Source of the DNA: Chryseobacterium lathyri
Lineage (GTDB): Bacteria; Bacteroidota; Bacteroidia; Flavobacteriales; Weeksellaceae
Direction: 5' to 3'
DNA length: 64,000 nucleotides
Assembly (NCBI RefSeq): GCF_030812195.1
Contig: NZ_JAUSSF010000002.1
Location: 868,001 to 932,000, forward strand
The notes beneath the pieces were generated by a model, which worked only from the letters and a program-made list of their open reading frames with translations, searched no databases and was not told the DNA's origin. Of the stretch, positions 7,671 through 16,763 are shown piece by piece (positions within the stretch are counted from its first letter, which is position 1; every line of letters starts with the position of its first letter). The position numbers were made by a program, and so were the translations under genes.

Positions 7671-9152
7671 TTATAAGCTGCCCGTAAGTGCTTTAAAGAT
7701 ATCACTTCCGAAGATCAGTAACATCAATCCTAACAGGAAGATAACCCCGATCATCTGTGCATTTTCCAATACTTTCTGAGGAACAGGTTTCCCCGTAATC
7801 ACCTCCCACAAAGTAAATAAAACGTGCCCTCCATCAAGTCCCGGAATAGGAATAAGGTTCAGGAATGCCAACCAAACAGAGAACATAGCCGTAAAACTCC
7901 AGAACATACTCCAGTTAATAGATACAGCTCCGTCTTTAGATTTCTGTACCGGCATATTTTTGATGATCGCCAGTGGTCCACCTACTTTTTTATATCCCTG
8001 AACTTTCTTGTTGAATACCAGTTTAAACTGCTTCACCTGGTACGTAAGACTTTCGATACTTCTGGTAAATCCTCTTCCGATGGATTGCATCATAGTGAAA
8101 TTCTCAGTAGCAACATACTTTTGAAGCTGCTTGTAAGAAGCTATTCCTAAAGTTCCTTCCTTGGAAACTTCAAGACTTAGCGGCTGTACAGCGCCAGCTC
8201 TTAATACCTCCATATTAATAGCCTTGCCTGCATTTTTTATAACAACGCCCTGAAGTTCATCATAATAATTAATTTTCTGGCCGTTTACCGAAACCACCTG
8301 ATCACCTATTTTTAACCCTGCTTCAGCGGTTTTAGGATTCACGATCGTGTCAATTACAGGGGCATATCTTGGAGTTAGGAATGCTCTTGGGTTTTCATCT
8401 TTAAAAGCAAGTGCTTTCCCATCATCGTCTGTGTTAAAAGTAACCTCTTTTCCTTTTCTCAAAACGGTTACCTGGTCACTTAATAAAATATCTAAAGACA
8501 GTTTATCCAGGTTGTTCTGAACCTTTCCGTCTACCTTTAAGATTTTATCGCCATCTTCAAAACCCATTTCTTTTGCAATATTGGTATAATGCATTGGGGT
8601 ATCCACTTTGGTCGTATCGAAAGAAGTCTCACCGTTGAAATAGGAAAGACATCCAAAAATAACCCAAGCTAAAAAAAAGTTAACAGTAACTCCTCCCAAC
8701 ATGATGATCAGCCTCTGCCATGCCGGTTTGGATCTGAATTCCCATGATTGCGCAGGTTTTTTCATCTGTTCTTTATCCATGCTTTCATCGATCATCCCAG
8801 CAATTTTCACATAGCCGCCGAAAGGAAGCCATCCGATTCCGTATTTTGTCTGTTCAGGATGCTTTCTCCAGTCGTTGTCTGAAAGTTTTGATATATCGAT
8901 AGGAACTTCTGTCTCTTTTCCGTCTACTACGATAGTTTCTGTGTCCGGAAGGTTTTTCGAAAGAAATTTATACTGCCATTTTCCGTTGATCTTCTTCATG
9001 GAGAAGATAGAAAACCATGGATCGAAAAACAGGAAGAATTTCTCAGCTCTGGTCTTAAACCATTTTGCCGGTAAAAAGTGTCCAAGCTCATGAAGAACCA
9101 CTAAAATAGAAATACTTAGTATGAACTGGAAAATCTTGATTGCTAATTCCAT
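7671..9152 (-). CDS. rseP: RseP-type site-2 protease (M50 zinc metalloprotease)
   Basis: This 493-residue intramembrane protease shows HELGH (residues 21-25) in the first membrane segment and the second zinc-site motif GLDGGHVLF near residue 440. FGGYVKIAGM is the conserved membrane re-entrant loop. The middle contains two PDZ-like regions (GFEDGDKILKVDGKV and GLKIGDQVVSVNGQKI). RseP enzymes cut anti-sigma factors and leftover signal peptides within the cytoplasmic membrane. It has a good promoter at 9177-9206 and no operon partner; in many bacteria rseP is linked to dxr or bamA, which is not the case here on its upstream side. Confidence 0.95.
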   Translation of the reverse strand: MELAIKIFQFILSISILVVLHELGHFLPAKWFKTRAEKFFLFFDPWFSIFSMKKINGKWQYKFLSKNLPDTETIVVDGKETEVPIDISKLSDNDWRKHPEQTKYGIGWLPFGGYVKIAGMIDESMDKEQMKKPAQSWEFRSKPAWQRLIIMLGGVTVNFFLAWVIFGCLSYFNGETSFDTTKVDTPMHYTNIAKEMGFEDGDKILKVDGKVQNNLDKLSLDILLSDQVTVLRKGKEVTFNTDDDGKALAFKDENPRAFLTPRYAPVIDTIVNPKTAEAGLKIGDQVVSVNGQKINYYDELQGVVIKNAGKAINMEVLRAGAVQPLSLEVSKEGTLGIASYKQLQKYVATENFTMMQSIGRGFTRSIESLTYQVKQFKLVFNKKVQGYKKVGGPLAIIKNMPVQKSKDGAVSINWSMFWSFTAMFSVWLAFLNLIPIPGLDGGHVLFTLWEVITGKPVPQKVLENAQMIGVIFLLGLMLLIFGSDIFKALTGSL

Positions 9153-9176
9153 TAATAATTTTTAGATTTTAATTTG

Positions 9177-9206
9177 CAAAGGTAACAATTATCAAAACTA
9201 TGCCAA
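9177..9206 (-). promoter_or_regulatory. Promoter of rseP
   Basis: On the minus strand TTG (9204-9206), a 19-nt spacer and TACCTTTG (9177-9184) match the Bacteroidota promoter and lie 25 nt before the rseP start codon. Confidence 0.7.
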
Positions 9207-9255
9207 ATAAAAAAGCCCCTCTAAATGAGAAGCTTTGTCATATATTTAAAGAATC

Positions 9256-9696
9256 TTACAGATTGAAAGAAACCCCTATGCTGCCGTTGTTGCCGACTTC
9301 TGCAAAAACACCCACTTTCTCCGTGAAAAAGTAACGGGCTCCGATGTGTGCTCCAATACCAAAATCTTTACCGAGTACCCCAAGATCAACCCCAGGATAG
9401 ATATCCCATTTAGAAGGCAGGTCAAGTGCTTCCTGGAGATGAAAATTCAGTCTCCCGAATACAAAAACACGGTTGTCCTTATCATGATCCTTATAATCTC
9501 CAAAATAAGCATTAAGCCCGGCACCAACAGATATCAGCTTATTCAAGCCGTAATCATAAGTTCCCGTAACCCCGGTTCCGTATCCCCAAGCACTCAGTCC
9601 CAGCTGAATCTTTTGGTCGCCTTTACCGGTGTACGCCTGCGCGTTGGCTGCCGTTCCGAAAAAAGCGATCATCAACACAAAAAACAATTTCTTCAT
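9256..9696 (-). CDS. Small secreted beta-barrel-like protein
   Basis: The 146-residue protein has a clear signal peptide (MKKLFFVLMIAFFGTAANAQ). The rest is a run of short glycine- and aromatic-rich alternating strands (LGLSAWGYGTGVTGTYDY, GAHIGARYFF), ending GNNGSIGVSFNL with a terminal aliphatic residue, as in small outer-membrane beta-barrels. The size fits an 8-stranded barrel. It may belong to a Flavobacteriia-specific domain of unknown function; I do not recognise a function. The gene stands alone on the minus strand between rseP and a divergent amidase gene. Confidence 0.7.
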   Translation of the reverse strand: MKKLFFVLMIAFFGTAANAQAYTGKGDQKIQLGLSAWGYGTGVTGTYDYGLNKLISVGAGLNAYFGDYKDHDKDNRVFVFGRLNFHLQEALDLPSKWDIYPGVDLGVLGKDFGIGAHIGARYFFTEKVGVFAEVGNNGSIGVSFNL

Positions 9697-9800
9697 AAAC
9701 TTTACTTTTATTAAATGATAATAATGAAAATATCCTCATCAAAAATAGAACCGAAATCATTGGAAAATCGTATTTTTATTGAAGTTATTTAACAAAGTTT

Positions 9801-10556
9801 ATGAGAATTGCAGGACTTAATTTAGATATTGTCTGGAAAAATAAAGACAAAAATTTTCAATTGATCGAAAACCAGTTTAAAGATGTGGATGCTGATATTT
9901 TCCTGCTTCCTGAAATGTTCTCTACCGGTTTCTGTATGGATGCTGCTGAAGTTTCGGATAGAAATGAAGAATCTCTGGAGTTTCTGAAAAAGTTCTCAAA
10001 AGAAAAGAATGCAGCCATTTGTGGGAGTGCTCCCATAGAAGAGGAGGGAAGGTTTTACAATAGAATGTACTTCGTACGGCCTGATTCCGAAACCATATTC
10101 TATGATAAAAGACATTTGTTTTCTTTTTCAGGAGAAGATCAGGTGTATTCGCCGGGAAATAAAAGAGTCGTTGTAAATTATAAAGGATTCAGGATTTTAT
10201 TGCAGGTCTGTTATGACCTTCGTTTTCCGGTCTTTGCAAGAAATAATGATGATTATGATGCTGTTTTGTATGTTGCCAATTGGCCTGAAAAGAGGGTAGA
10301 AGCCTGGGAGCATCTGTTAAAGGCCAGAGCAATCGAAAACCTGGCTTTTGTTTTTGGCTTAAATAGAATTGGAACAGATGGAAATAATCTTTTTTACCAG
10401 GAAAGCTCCCATTGCTTTTTTGCAGATGGAAAGGAGATTTCAAAAAAGAATGGTAATATCATTTCTGCAGAATTAGATATTCAAGAATTGAAAAGTTTTA
10501 GAAATCATTTTCAGTTTTTAAATGATAGAGATGATTTTGAGATCAAAATTAAATAA
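9801..10556 (+). CDS. Nitrilase-superfamily amidase (omega-amidase YafV-like)
   Basis: This 251-residue enzyme has the full nitrilase catalytic triad: Glu38 in LLPEMFSTGF, Lys103 in YDKRHLFSF, and Cys137 in LLQVCYDLRFP. The motif context and short length match the omega-amidase/YafV branch, which hydrolyses the terminal amide of 2-oxoglutaramate and 2-oxosuccinamate left over after transamination of glutamine or asparagine. It is cytoplasmic, with no signal peptide. The gene is monocistronic and divergent from the small barrel gene. Substrate assignment rests on motif context only. Confidence 0.85.
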   Translation: MRIAGLNLDIVWKNKDKNFQLIENQFKDVDADIFLLPEMFSTGFCMDAAEVSDRNEESLEFLKKFSKEKNAAICGSAPIEEEGRFYNRMYFVRPDSETIFYDKRHLFSFSGEDQVYSPGNKRVVVNYKGFRILLQVCYDLRFPVFARNNDDYDAVLYVANWPEKRVEAWEHLLKARAIENLAFVFGLNRIGTDGNNLFYQESSHCFFADGKEISKKNGNIISAELDIQELKSFRNHFQFLNDRDDFEIKIK

Positions 10557-10680
10557 TTCGAAAGTTAAAATAATAGTAGCTTGATTTTTATTGAATGATT
10601 GAGATATTTTTTTTAATTTTTCAACAACATATTGTGAGTTTTTTTTAATTTTAATCATATAATTAGAAAAGATAACATAT

Positions 10681-11502
10681 ATGAATAAAAAATTACTGTT
10701 TGTTGCCTTCTGTATTTTGAATTTGGTTATGAATGCGCAGGAAAATAAGCGTAATCAAGAAAATAATATTGCTGAATTTCATTTGGAAGACGGATCTTCA
10801 TTTAAAGCAAACTCAGTTGAGGCAGTTACTAAAACTATTAATGTGGGACAAATAATAGTCCACAACAGAATATCTGCATTTCAATATACGACAACGGCAG
10901 ATGAGAAAAGAAAAGAAATAAATTCTAAAGAGGTAAGAAAAATTATTTATTATAATGGTGATGAAACTTCTCAAATTCAGGAAAAAATTAAAGTTAAAAC
11001 GGTAGATAAGAAAGGAAATTTTTCCAATGATACAGCCGAAACTTTCGAATATTTACTCTATGATGGTAAAATTAAGTTATACAGCTCAAATGTATTTGAG
11101 TGTATGGGTTTGAATGCATGCTATTACACCCATTCAAATTTTTATATCCAAAAAAGGGGTGAACCTTACACGATTTTGGCGGTAAAACAAAAAAGTCAGT
11201 TTAGCTCTAAGATGGGTTCGTCTATTGAAAATATCGTTGATGCTTTTAGAGCTGTTGCCGGAGATTGTAGCCCATTTAATCAGTATTTAAATTCTTTTGA
11301 GAAAGAAATGATGCAAGAAAAGCATTTAGATAAAACGTTACAAAAAGAATATCAGGAAATTTATAAAACGACTTTACAAGAAGTAAAAAAAGATAGAGAG
11401 CAAACTAAAAAATTATTTTATATCGTTGGAGAGAAAATACAAAATAGGCAGGCTGAAATTTACATTGGAATCATAAAAGAGTATGAGAAAAATTGTCCGT
11501 AA
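10681..11502 (+). CDS. Secreted protein of unknown function
   Basis: The 273-residue product starts with a signal peptide (MNKKLLFVAFCILNLVMNAQ). The mature part is charged, with a beta-rich first half (residues 30-170) and a helical, Lys/Glu-rich carboxy-terminal third (from about residue 200). Two cysteines in FECMGLNACYY might form a disulfide. I recognise no domain. The coding sequence is AT-richer than neighbouring core genes, hinting at lineage-specific status. It is monocistronic, with an AT-rich region upstream. Confidence 0.7.
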   Translation: MNKKLLFVAFCILNLVMNAQENKRNQENNIAEFHLEDGSSFKANSVEAVTKTINVGQIIVHNRISAFQYTTTADEKRKEINSKEVRKIIYYNGDETSQIQEKIKVKTVDKKGNFSNDTAETFEYLLYDGKIKLYSSNVFECMGLNACYYTHSNFYIQKRGEPYTILAVKQKSQFSSKMGSSIENIVDAFRAVAGDCSPFNQYLNSFEKEMMQEKHLDKTLQKEYQEIYKTTLQEVKKDREQTKKLFYIVGEKIQNRQAEIYIGIIKEYEKNCP

Positions 11503-11540
11503 AAGCATATCAGTAAATTAATTCACTATAAAACCCAATG

Positions 11541-11602
11541 GATTTCACGAATTACTAAGGATTCTATTCTCAATTATCTGTGTAAATCCGTGAAATCTGT
11601 GG
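11541..11602. repeat. Dispersed imperfect palindrome (intergenic repeat), copy 1
   Basis: GATTTCACGAAT (11541-11552) is the near inverted repeat of ATCCGTGAAATC near 11586-11597, and the right arm carries a tandem motif, atctgtg-type, repeated about every 10-12 bases. The atctgtg...atctgtgg motif recurs at 30427-30453. Short repeats of this kind are scattered in intergenic DNA of flavobacteria; it lies in the gap between two converging genes. Confidence 0.6.
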
Positions 11603-11626
11603 AGGGAAAACTGTGAAAATCACAGT

Positions 11627-11926
11627 TTAAGAATATTGTTTTAGCAGCTCCGTGAGTGTATTTACATCGTGTACACCGCTTTCTTTCCATAAAAGTTCTC
11701 CGTTCTTGAAGACTGCCAGAGTCGGGACCCCGCGCACACCATATTGAGCGGCTAAAGCAGGATATTGGTCCACATCTACTTTGATAATTCTGGCTCCTTC
11801 ACCTATATTTTCCTTTACGGTATTCAACACGGATGACTGTACTTTACACGGCTGGCACCATGTGGCAAAAAAGTCAATAAGTACAGGTCTTTCTGAATTA
11901 ATGATTTCTTGAAACTTTTGTGACAT
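11627..11926 (-). CDS. Thioredoxin, active site WCQPC
   Basis: This 99-residue protein is a one-domain thioredoxin: DFFATWCQPCK with the redox cysteines at 24 and 27, and the cis-proline loop GVRGVPTLAVF. The usual WCGPC is WCQPC here. It has no signal peptide, so it is cytoplasmic. It is last in a minus-strand run with the CstB-like protein and the rhodanese lipoprotein, after a gap of 60 nt. Together they suggest persulfide reduction: thioredoxin can release sulfide from rhodanese-bound persulfide. The genome's housekeeping TrxA may be elsewhere. Confidence 0.88.
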   Translation of the reverse strand: MSQKFQEIINSERPVLIDFFATWCQPCKVQSSVLNTVKENIGEGARIIKVDVDQYPALAAQYGVRGVPTLAVFKNGELLWKESGVHDVNTLTELLKQYS

Positions 11927-11987
11927 AGTTTTGTTTTTTTATTTGAACCATTAAAATTGAGGAAATGAGTCTTAATGGTAGAGTATT

Positions 11988-12365
11988 TTATTTTCCGGAC
12001 TGTTTTTCGTCCTGAATTGCTTTTACATTTTGCAAGCTGGTGCCATCATAAGCCTCCACACCGTTTTTCTTTAGGATTTCCATAGCCTGGTCAGCCTGAA
12101 TTCCTTTATTACAGAAGACAACAATTTTCTTGCCTTTAAGCGAATCAATGTTACTTTGTATTTCAGCTAGAGGAATATTAATAGCTCCTTTTGCGGTTCC
12201 TGCTTGATATTGTTCAGGAATTCTTACATCAACTAAAGTGACGTCTGAGCTCTTAACCATTTCTTTGATGTCAACCTTTTGAGTGAGGCTTTTACTTGTT
12301 GTCTTACAGGCTGTTAACGTTAAAATTGAGGCAATAAAGAATCCGGCAAGTTTTCCTTTCATCAT
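11988..12365 (-). CDS. Rhodanese-domain lipoprotein
   Basis: I choose the ATG pair at 12365/12362, one base after the stop of the upstream gene, because it gives a standard lipoprotein signal (MMKGKLAGFFIASILTLTAC, Cys at 20). A longer frame from 12392 would bury the signal. The mature protein is a single rhodanese domain of about 100 residues with the active-site loop FCNKGIQA and its persulfide-forming cysteine. Being lipidated, it should act in the periplasm, unlike the cytoplasmic CstB-like protein upstream, to which it is translationally coupled. It likely traps or transfers sulfane sulfur; the acceptor is unknown. Confidence 0.85.
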   Translation of the reverse strand: MMKGKLAGFFIASILTLTACKTTSKSLTQKVDIKEMVKSSDVTLVDVRIPEQYQAGTAKGAINIPLAEIQSNIDSLKGKKIVVFCNKGIQADQAMEILKKNGVEAYDGTSLQNVKAIQDEKQSGK

Positions 12366-12366
12366 C

Positions 12367-13776
12367 TTACAATGTTTTTGATTGGCACACAAAATCTGTT
12401 GTCGGTAACTTTTCTGTTTTCTTGATGCCGTTAAAGCCTCCCTCTATTTCGGTAAAGTTTCTGATTCCGTGAGCATTAAGTATGCTTGCTGCGATCATGC
12501 TTCTGTATCCTCCTGCACAGTGAAGAAAGAAATGTTCAGAATCATCAATGGTTTTTACCCAATCGCTGATGGTGTCCAGCGGCTTGTTAAATGCATTGTC
12601 AACATGTTCAGAAGAATACTCACTTAATTTTCTCACGTCAATTACTTTAGCGTTTTCTGTGAACTGTTCTGCAAATTCAGCAGGAGAGATTCTTTTGACA
12701 TCATCAGTTTCCTTACCGGCATTTTTCCAGGTATTGAAACTTCCGTCCAGATACCCCAAAACATTATCAAAACCTACTCTGCTTAATCTTGTGATTACTT
12801 CCTCTTCAGTACCTTCATCACTTACAAGCAGAATCGGATGTTTTACATCTACGATCATATTTCCTACCCAAGGGGCAAAATCTCCCTTAAGGCCAATGTT
12901 GATAGAATTTGGAATAAATCCTTTATGGAATTCTGCAGGGCTTCTCGTGTCTAAAATTAAAGCTCCGCTCTCTTCCGCCAATGCTTCGAAATCTTCTGCA
13001 TTAACGGGGTTTAATCCTTTGTTCATTACTACATCCAGGCTTTCATAACCGCCTTTATTCATAGCGACATTCATTCCGAAATATTTCGGTGGAGCGGTAA
13101 GACCGTCAAGAACTTCTCTGATAAACGACTCCTTATCAGGTTGGTTAAGTGCATAATTGGTTTTTTTCTGATTTCCCAAAATATCCACGGTTTCTTTCTG
13201 CATATTCTTTCCGCATGCTGAACCGGCCCCGTGCGCGGGATATACTGTAATGCTGTCGTGCAGTGGTAAGATTTTAGTCTGAAGGCTGTCGTAAAGGATC
13301 CCCGCGAGGTCTTCCTGGGTAAGATTGGTTGCTTTTTGGGCAAGGTCGGGTCTTCCAACATCTCCTAAAAACAAAGTGTCTCCTGTAAAAATAGCAGTTT
13401 CAGTGCCATTTTCATCGATTAAAAGATAGGTTGTGCTCTCCATGGTATGCCCTGGAGTATGCAGTGCTTTTATTTTTATTTTTCCGATCTCAAAGATTTG
13501 GTTATCTTCAGCAATGATGGCCTCAAATGCAGGCTGGGCGGTGGGTCCGTAAACAATAGGAGCTCCTGTTTTTTCACTTAGATCCAAATGTCCTGAAACA
13601 AAATCAGCGTGGAAATGGGTCTCGAAAATATATTTTAAAGTAACATTGTCTTTGTCAAGGCGATCCAGATAGGGTTTAACCTCTCTAAGCGGATCAATAA
13701 TCGCAGCTTCATTTTCTGATACAATATAATATGCTCCTTGGGCAAGACATCCTGTATATATTTGTTCAACTTTCAT
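12367..13776 (-). CDS. CstB-like persulfide dioxygenase / sulfurtransferase (MBL fold plus two rhodanese domains)
   Basis: I choose the start at 13776 (MKVEQIYTGC), typical of the family; ATG at 13791 is possible. The metallo-beta-lactamase domain (to about residue 245) carries HFHADFVSGH and HTPGHTMEST, the iron-binding pattern of persulfide dioxygenases. A first rhodanese domain (about 265-355) lacks a cysteine in its active loop (LLVSDEGTEE), and a second (about 370-460) has LHCAGGYRS with an intact cysteine. The order dioxygenase, pseudo-rhodanese, rhodanese is that of staphylococcal CstB, which turns low-molecular-weight persulfides into thiosulfate. It heads an operon with the rhodanese lipoprotein and thioredoxin. 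It should protect against hydrogen sulfide and polysulfides. Confidence 0.88.
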   Translation of the reverse strand: MKVEQIYTGCLAQGAYYIVSENEAAIIDPLREVKPYLDRLDKDNVTLKYIFETHFHADFVSGHLDLSEKTGAPIVYGPTAQPAFEAIIAEDNQIFEIGKIKIKALHTPGHTMESTTYLLIDENGTETAIFTGDTLFLGDVGRPDLAQKATNLTQEDLAGILYDSLQTKILPLHDSITVYPAHGAGSACGKNMQKETVDILGNQKKTNYALNQPDKESFIREVLDGLTAPPKYFGMNVAMNKGGYESLDVVMNKGLNPVNAEDFEALAEESGALILDTRSPAEFHKGFIPNSINIGLKGDFAPWVGNMIVDVKHPILLVSDEGTEEEVITRLSRVGFDNVLGYLDGSFNTWKNAGKETDDVKRISPAEFAEQFTENAKVIDVRKLSEYSSEHVDNAFNKPLDTISDWVKTIDDSEHFFLHCAGGYRSMIAASILNAHGIRNFTEIEGGFNGIKKTEKLPTTDFVCQSKTL

Positions 13777-13889
13777 CTTATTTATAAACAATTTTGTTAT
13801 TGATATTAATCTACAAAAATCGGGTTTTATTTTTAAAACGGGTTATTATAGACAAACTATAACGATAGAATAAATCTATATACCTTTAT

Positions 13890-14945
13890 TTATTCTAATT
13901 TATAAAATATTTTGTACAAAATCTGATTGGTATCTTCTGAAATATTTTGGTCTATCTTGAACTGGATATAATCGTCTTTTTTTGTTTCACCCTGCTCATA
14001 ATTAATCATTCTGTTATATTTTTCGTAAATGTGATCTTTGATTCTTCCGTTGTCAGCTATTCTTATCATTTCGTCAAAATACTTTTTAGTATCCTGGTCC
14101 ATTGTCCAATCTTTTTCATGAATTTTATAAAATTCTATCATTTTTTCAATAGCAAATACTTCAGAATCAATATTTGTATCACTGAAACCTGTGAGCAGTT
14201 CTTTCATTTCCAAATGAGTACCCAGCCATTCAATTTTTGCCCGTGCAGCTGTGATTGTAGAATTAATCATCATAGAATCTCTTTTGACAATAGGAGATAA
14301 AACAATGTCGGGTGTTCTGCTTATCGGAAGAGGTTTTTTAGATGCAATATTCAGCAGTCCAAAGTATTTTTCAGTTTTGTCTTTTAGTTCTGCTATCTGA
14401 TCGTAGGTCATATCATCACTTGAGATCCGAATCTTAAAGCCCCAGCCTCCGCATTCATAGATGGCGAGAAGAGACTTTTTGTCTGTATATTTTACCCCTT
14501 TAAAAAAATCAGGTTGCCCCATGGAATGATCAAAAATGGAATAAATATAATTGACTTTCAGATGCTCATTGGAAGCACTTCCGAATGAAGGCTTGAGATC
14601 GGTACCTTTATTGGAATTTTGGTTAAGAGCATACTCGTAGGTAGAAAATTCATCTCTTAATAACTGATTATCAATTTCCTTTTTAGGATAAATATACAGG
14701 GTAAGCGTTGTTTTATTTTTTTTCGTTTTTTGTTGGACATATCCTACCGCCAAATGATTGTTTTTAAGATCATAAGAGTAGATCACTTCCCGCTGAAACC
14801 CCGACCATAACTCTGGGAATGTCACGGAAGTAGATTCATGGGTATAATCTCCTTTTACGGATAACTTGGCCGGCTGAACCCTTTGTTGGGAGAAAACGGT
14901 TGCGAATACAAGAGAAAAAATAATAATTAAATTTTTCTTGAACAT
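13890..14945 (-). CDS. Secreted protein of unknown function
   Basis: From the ATG at 14945 (MFKKNLIIIFSLVFATVFSQ) the product has a clean signal peptide; an ATG five codons upstream (14960) is less suitable. The roughly 350-residue mature chain has no cysteine cluster or catalytic motif I recognise. The first two thirds look alpha/beta with many Lys/Asp pairs, and the last 120 residues are helical and charged. It stands alone on the minus strand, facing the divergent HerA-like gene. Probably periplasmic or surface-exposed. Confidence 0.7.
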   Translation of the reverse strand: MFKKNLIIIFSLVFATVFSQQRVQPAKLSVKGDYTHESTSVTFPELWSGFQREVIYSYDLKNNHLAVGYVQQKTKKNKTTLTLYIYPKKEIDNQLLRDEFSTYEYALNQNSNKGTDLKPSFGSASNEHLKVNYIYSIFDHSMGQPDFFKGVKYTDKKSLLAIYECGGWGFKIRISSDDMTYDQIAELKDKTEKYFGLLNIASKKPLPISRTPDIVLSPIVKRDSMMINSTITAARAKIEWLGTHLEMKELLTGFSDTNIDSEVFAIEKMIEFYKIHEKDWTMDQDTKKYFDEMIRIADNGRIKDHIYEKYNRMINYEQGETKKDDYIQFKIDQNISEDTNQILYKIFYKLE

Positions 14946-15097
14946 AATGGGATGCTGCATATTAAATGAGTTGTACTTTCTTATACTAAATTAAGTATAA
15001 TTTGTACAAGTTAAAACTAAATTTAATCATGTAATATGACTTTAATGGCCAGATATTTTATAAAAAATTTTATATTTATCAGTTAAAAAAAGATTAG

Positions 15098-16621
15098 ATG
15101 GCAGATAAAACACAATTTATTGAAGAACTAAATGTAAAATATACTCCGAAAGGAGACCACATTATACTGGGAAAAGGAATGCTGGAAGGGGAAGTAGTCC
15201 CGGAAGTAAATGTTACAATTCCTTTAAAAACAATCAACCGTCATGGTCTTATTGCAGGAGCAACAGGAACAGGTAAAACAAAAACCCTTCAGGTGTTTGC
15301 AGAGCAGCTTTCCCATGCAGGAATTCCTTCTCTGGTTTTGGATATTAAGGGTGACTTTTCCGGGATAGCCGAGGCCGGGCAGATGAATCCGATAATCGAA
15401 GAACGATACGCTAAAACCCAGCTTCCTTATAATCCACAGGCCTTTCCTGTAGAGCTGATGAGTATTTCCGGCGGAAAAGGAGTGAAATTAAGAGCTACGG
15501 TTACGGAATTCGGGCCTGTTTTATTAAGCAAGATCCTTGAGCTTAATGATACCCAGCAGAGTATTATGTCAATTGTGTTCAAATACTGCGATGATAAAGG
15601 TCTCCCATTAATTGACCTTAATGATTTGAAGAAAGTTTTACAGTATGTAACCGATAATGCCCAGGGCAAAGCTGAACTGGCTGCAAATTACGGATCCATT
15701 GCCTCGGCCTCTTTAGGAGCGATCCTGAGATCTATTGTTGCCCTTGAACAGCAGGGCGCAGCTGATTTCTTTGGAGAATTAAGCTTTGATGTTCAGGATC
15801 TTCTTGAAACCAGGGATGGAAAAGGGGTTGTAAATATTTTAAGAGTTGCAGAAATTCAGAATAAACCACAGCTGTTTTCCACTTTTATGCTTTCGCTTTT
15901 TGCCGAAATTTATATGACCTTTCCTGAAGAAGGAGACAGCGGCAAACCCAAGCTTGTCCTTTTCATAGACGAAGCCCACCTGATTTTTGATGAATCTTCA
16001 AAAGCTCTGCTTTCACAGATAGAAACGATGGTTAAGCTGATCCGCTCCAAAGGGGTTGGAATATATTTTATTACACAGATTCCTGGTGATGTTCCAGAAA
16101 ATATTTTGTCACAGCTTGGTCTGAAAATCCAGCATGCCCTAAGAGGTTTTACAGCAAAAGATAAAAAAGAAATTACCAAGGCTGTTGAAAATTATCCGAC
16201 AACAGAATTTTATAATGCGTCAAACCTGATTCAGAATCTTGGGATTGGAGAGGCTTTTGTAACGGCTTTAGATGAAAAAGGAATTCCAACACCTCTTGTG
16301 CATACCTATTTGATCTCTCCGGAATCAAGAATGGATATTCTGAATGATGCTGAAATTTCAGAACTGACAGGGAATTCTGCTTTAGTCGCTAAATATGAAC
16401 AACCTCTTGACAAAGAATCAGCTTATGAAATATTAACCAGCAGAATGGAACAGGCAGTACAAAACCTGCCGGCCCAGAAGACAAAACCAGTGAAAGAAGA
16501 GCCAGGAATGTTTGAACAGGTACTGCAAAGCAAAGCAGGAAGAACTTTTACCAGCACATTAATGCGTGAGGGGGCGAAAGCCATTCTGGGAATGTTCGGA
16601 CTTGGCGGAAGAAGGAGATAG
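15098..16621 (+). CDS. HerA-like DNA-pumping ATPase (DUF853/YjgR family)
   Basis: The 507-residue protein has Walker A GATGTGKT (54-61), Walker B LVLFIDEAHLIF near residue 290, and an arginine-finger region in KLIRSKGVGIYFITQIPGDV. This is the HerA/FtsK-type P-loop ATPase of the DUF853 group. The carboxy terminus is a basic Gly/Arg tail (GLGGRRR). HerA relatives are hexameric DNA translocases, but the cellular role of the YjgR branch is not settled. There is no NurA-type nuclease neighbour; the next gene is a DnaQ-type exonuclease 370 nt downstream, too far for tight coupling. Confidence 0.88.
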   Translation: MADKTQFIEELNVKYTPKGDHIILGKGMLEGEVVPEVNVTIPLKTINRHGLIAGATGTGKTKTLQVFAEQLSHAGIPSLVLDIKGDFSGIAEAGQMNPIIEERYAKTQLPYNPQAFPVELMSISGGKGVKLRATVTEFGPVLLSKILELNDTQQSIMSIVFKYCDDKGLPLIDLNDLKKVLQYVTDNAQGKAELAANYGSIASASLGAILRSIVALEQQGAADFFGELSFDVQDLLETRDGKGVVNILRVAEIQNKPQLFSTFMLSLFAEIYMTFPEEGDSGKPKLVLFIDEAHLIFDESSKALLSQIETMVKLIRSKGVGIYFITQIPGDVPENILSQLGLKIQHALRGFTAKDKKEITKAVENYPTTEFYNASNLIQNLGIGEAFVTALDEKGIPTPLVHTYLISPESRMDILNDAEISELTGNSALVAKYEQPLDKESAYEILTSRMEQAVQNLPAQKTKPVKEEPGMFEQVLQSKAGRTFTSTLMREGAKAILGMFGLGGRRR

Positions 16622-16763
16622 CATTTTGAAATTATAAAACTGATCTGCCATGAAAAGTGTATCAGCTTTTATTGTGTTGCAATAGCTGTTTTAAATTTGG
16701 TTATGAGCAGCAACAATACGCGTTTTACTTTTTTTTGACATTTTTTTTGTTATTTTAGCAGGA

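Noticed and set aside
12367-13776. Glyoxalase II annotation for the metallo-beta-lactamase protein
   Set aside because: Two rhodanese domains and the HFHADFVSGH pattern fit persulfide dioxygenase/CstB rather than glyoxalase II.
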